DNA from: Pseudomonadota bacterium
GTDB taxonomy: Bacteria > Pseudomonadota > Alphaproteobacteria > Rhizobiales > Beijerinckiaceae
Reading direction: 5' to 3'
Length of the DNA: 6,003 bases
Assembly: GCA_021812505.1 (NCBI GenBank)
Contig: JAKANG010000108.1
Location: 1-6,003, forward strand
A model generated the notes under the pieces. It was not told where the DNA came from. It did no database searches and was given only the letters and a program-made list of their open reading frames with translations. The position numbers and the translations under genes are program-made. Below are positions 4,489 to 6,003 of this stretch, piece after piece. Every line of letters begins with the position of its first letter. Position 1 is the stretch's first letter.

Positions 4489-6003
4489 ATGCGGCCGATA
4501 TTCATCGCGCGACGCCCGCTCCTTTTCGTCGGGCTCGCGCTATTTCTCGCCGGCCAGAGCCCTCCGCGCGCCCAAAGCGGTTTGCGCGCGCAAGAGGCGC
4601 CGGGCCGAATCAGCCACGCCATCGCCATGCAGGGCGAGCCGGCGCTGTCCCCCGGCTTCGCCTGCCTGCCCTACGCCGACCCCCACGCGCGCAAGGGCGG
4701 AACGATTCACCTCGGCGAACTGGGCGTCTTCAACAATCTCAACCCCTACGGGATCAACGCCGGCGATTCGGCGGCGGGCCTCGCCGGCCCGGTCTATGAA
4801 AGTCTGATGGCCCGGTCCTACGACGAGCCTTTCACCCTTTACGGGCTGGTCGCCGAATCGGTCGAAACCGACGACGCCCGCGATTACGTCGTCTTCCGGC
4901 TCAATCCGAAGGCCCATTTTTCCGACGGCGCGCCGATCACCGCCCGCGACGTCGTTTTTTCCTTCAACCTGCTCAAGGCCAGGGGCCGCCCGCAGCAACG
5001 CGCCGCCTATGGCCTCGTGCGCTCGATCGAGACCGTCGACGACCACACCTTGCGCTACGATCTCGCCGGCGCCGACGACCGCGAGCTGCCGCTGATCTTG
5101 GCGATCATGCCCGTGCTGCCCGCCCACGTCATGACCGAAAAACGCTTCGTGGACGACGGCCTCGCCATTCCGCTCGGCTCGGGGCCGTACAAGGTCGCCG
5201 AGGTCAAGCCGGGCGAAAGGCTCGTCCTGCGCCGCGACCCCGATTATTGGGGCCGCGACCTGCCGATCAATTGCGGGCTCTATAATTTCGACGAGGTCGT
5301 GTTCGATTACGGGCGCGACGACAACAGCCTGTTCGAGGCCTTCAAGGCGGGCCTGATCGACTATCGCGAGGAAACCGATCCGCACCGCTGGGTCGGCGGC
5401 TATGATTTCGCCGCCCGGCGCGACGGCCGGGTCATCGTGGAATCCCTGCCGCTCGGCGGGCCCAAGGGCCTGCGCGGCTTCGCCTTCAACACCCGCCGCC
5501 CGATCTTCAAGGACCCGCGCCTTCGCGAGGCGCTGGCGACCATGTTCGACTTCGAATGGCTCAACGCCAATCTCTATTCCGGGCTCTATACGCGCACCAA
5601 GAGCTTCTTCGACGAATCCGCGCTCTCCTCGTCGCGGCGGCCCGCCAGCGCGGCCGAGCGCGCGCTGCTCGCGCCCTACCCCGACGCGGTGCGCGAGGAC
5701 ATTCTCGACGGAACATGGACGCCGCCGCGCTCCGACGGCACGGGCCGCGACCGCGAACTGGCGAAAAAAGCGCTCGATCTCGCCGAACAGGCCGGCTGGA
5801 CCTTGCGCGACGGCGCGCTGACCCGCGACGGCCAGAAGCTCGGCTTCGAAATCCTCGTCAACGATCGCGAGCAGGAGCGGCTCGCCCTTTATTACTCGGG
5901 CCTGCTGCGCCGCATCGGGGTGGACGCGCGGGTGCGGCTGGTCGACGAAGCCCAGTTCCAGGGCCGGCGCCAGAGGTTCGATTTCGACATGATGATCGGC
6001 CTG
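4489..6003 (+). CDS. yejA: YejA-like peptide ABC transporter substrate-binding protein, 5' part
   Basis: The first 505 codons of a family 5 extracellular solute-binding protein; E. coli YejA has about 600 residues, so roughly the last hundred lie beyond the window. It would bind peptides in the periplasm and deliver them to a YejBEF-type permease/ATPase, a system linked to microcin C uptake and to antimicrobial-peptide resistance in related bacteria. A signal peptide covers about residues 1-28 (LLFVGLALFLAG core, cleavage near PRA). YejA-like landmarks are KGGTIHLGELGVFNNLNPYG at 69-88, FSDGAPITARDVVFSF at 144-159, NFDEVVFDY at 266-274, FEAFKAG at 282-288, FAFNTRRP at 331-338 and FDFEWLN at 353-359. 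These favour YejA over OppA or DppA. An in-frame TAA at 4477 makes ATG 4489 the first possible start, but no clear Shine-Dalgarno precedes it. The permease genes are expected downstream but not visible. Confidence 0.9.
   Translation, partial: MRPIFIARRPLLFVGLALFLAGQSPPRAQSGLRAQEAPGRISHAIAMQGEPALSPGFACLPYADPHARKGGTIHLGELGVFNNLNPYGINAGDSAAGLAGPVYESLMARSYDEPFTLYGLVAESVETDDARDYVVFRLNPKAHFSDGAPITARDVVFSFNLLKARGRPQQRAAYGLVRSIETVDDHTLRYDLAGADDRELPLILAIMPVLPAHVMTEKRFVDDGLAIPLGSGPYKVAEVKPGERLVLRRDPDYWGRDLPINCGLYNFDEVVFDYGRDDNSLFEAFKAGLIDYREETDPHRWVGGYDFAARRDGRVIVESLPLGGPKGLRGFAFNTRRPIFKDPRLREALATMFDFEWLNANLYSGLYTRTKSFFDESALSSSRRPASAAERALLAPYPDAVREDILDGTWTPPRSDGTGRDRELAKKALDLAEQAGWTLRDGALTRDGQKLGFEILVNDREQERLALYYSGLLRRIGVDARVRLVDEAQFQGRRQRFDFDMMIGL

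Noticed and set aside
4540..5385. Minus-strand frame of 281 codons opposite yejA
   Set aside because: It is the antisense shadow of the YejA-like coding region, which has consistent family motifs across its length.

Overview
This is an ordinary-looking chromosomal stretch from a GC-rich alphaproteobacterium, most likely in the Hyphomicrobiales (Rhizobiales), possibly a methylotroph or phototroph relative. The evidence is strong G/C bias at third codon positions, an invasion-associated locus B (IalB) family exported protein, an alphaproteobacterial-type HspQ and a YejA-type peptide-binding protein. No insertion sequence, phage gene, CRISPR array, tRNA or rRNA was recognised.

Layout from left to right. 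The 5' part (198 codons) of an NAD(P)HX-repair enzyme (Nnr/YjeF type) lies on the minus strand and runs off the left edge. It diverges from a complete malyl-CoA lyase gene on the plus strand. That lyase resembles the 348-residue Chloroflexus trifunctional enzyme more than the shorter MclA of the classical serine cycle. A perfect 14-bp hairpin follows it. Next come about 590 bases with no convincing intact gene. They hold a minus-strand coding-like trace that changes frame, and a 16-bp perfect palindrome. A 92-residue helical protein of unknown function follows, ending in a clear intrinsic terminator. After another gene-poor gap of about 400 bases comes hspQ on the plus strand. It converges on an ialB-like gene on the minus strand, and a strong hairpin with a T-run on the ialB side separates the two. 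A 239-base divergent region, rich in hairpins on the ialB side, leads to a plus-strand yejA-like peptide ABC transporter binding protein that runs off the right edge.

Functionally the genes look like independent housekeeping and accessory units: metabolite repair, CoA-ester carbon metabolism, protein quality control, an exported envelope protein and peptide uptake. They do not form one operon, and strand changes and terminators support separate transcription. I see no clear previously undescribed system. The points most worth a second look are the Chloroflexus-type lyase standing alone, the frame-switching region after it, the orphan 92-residue protein, and the structured leader and unusual tail of the ialB-like gene.
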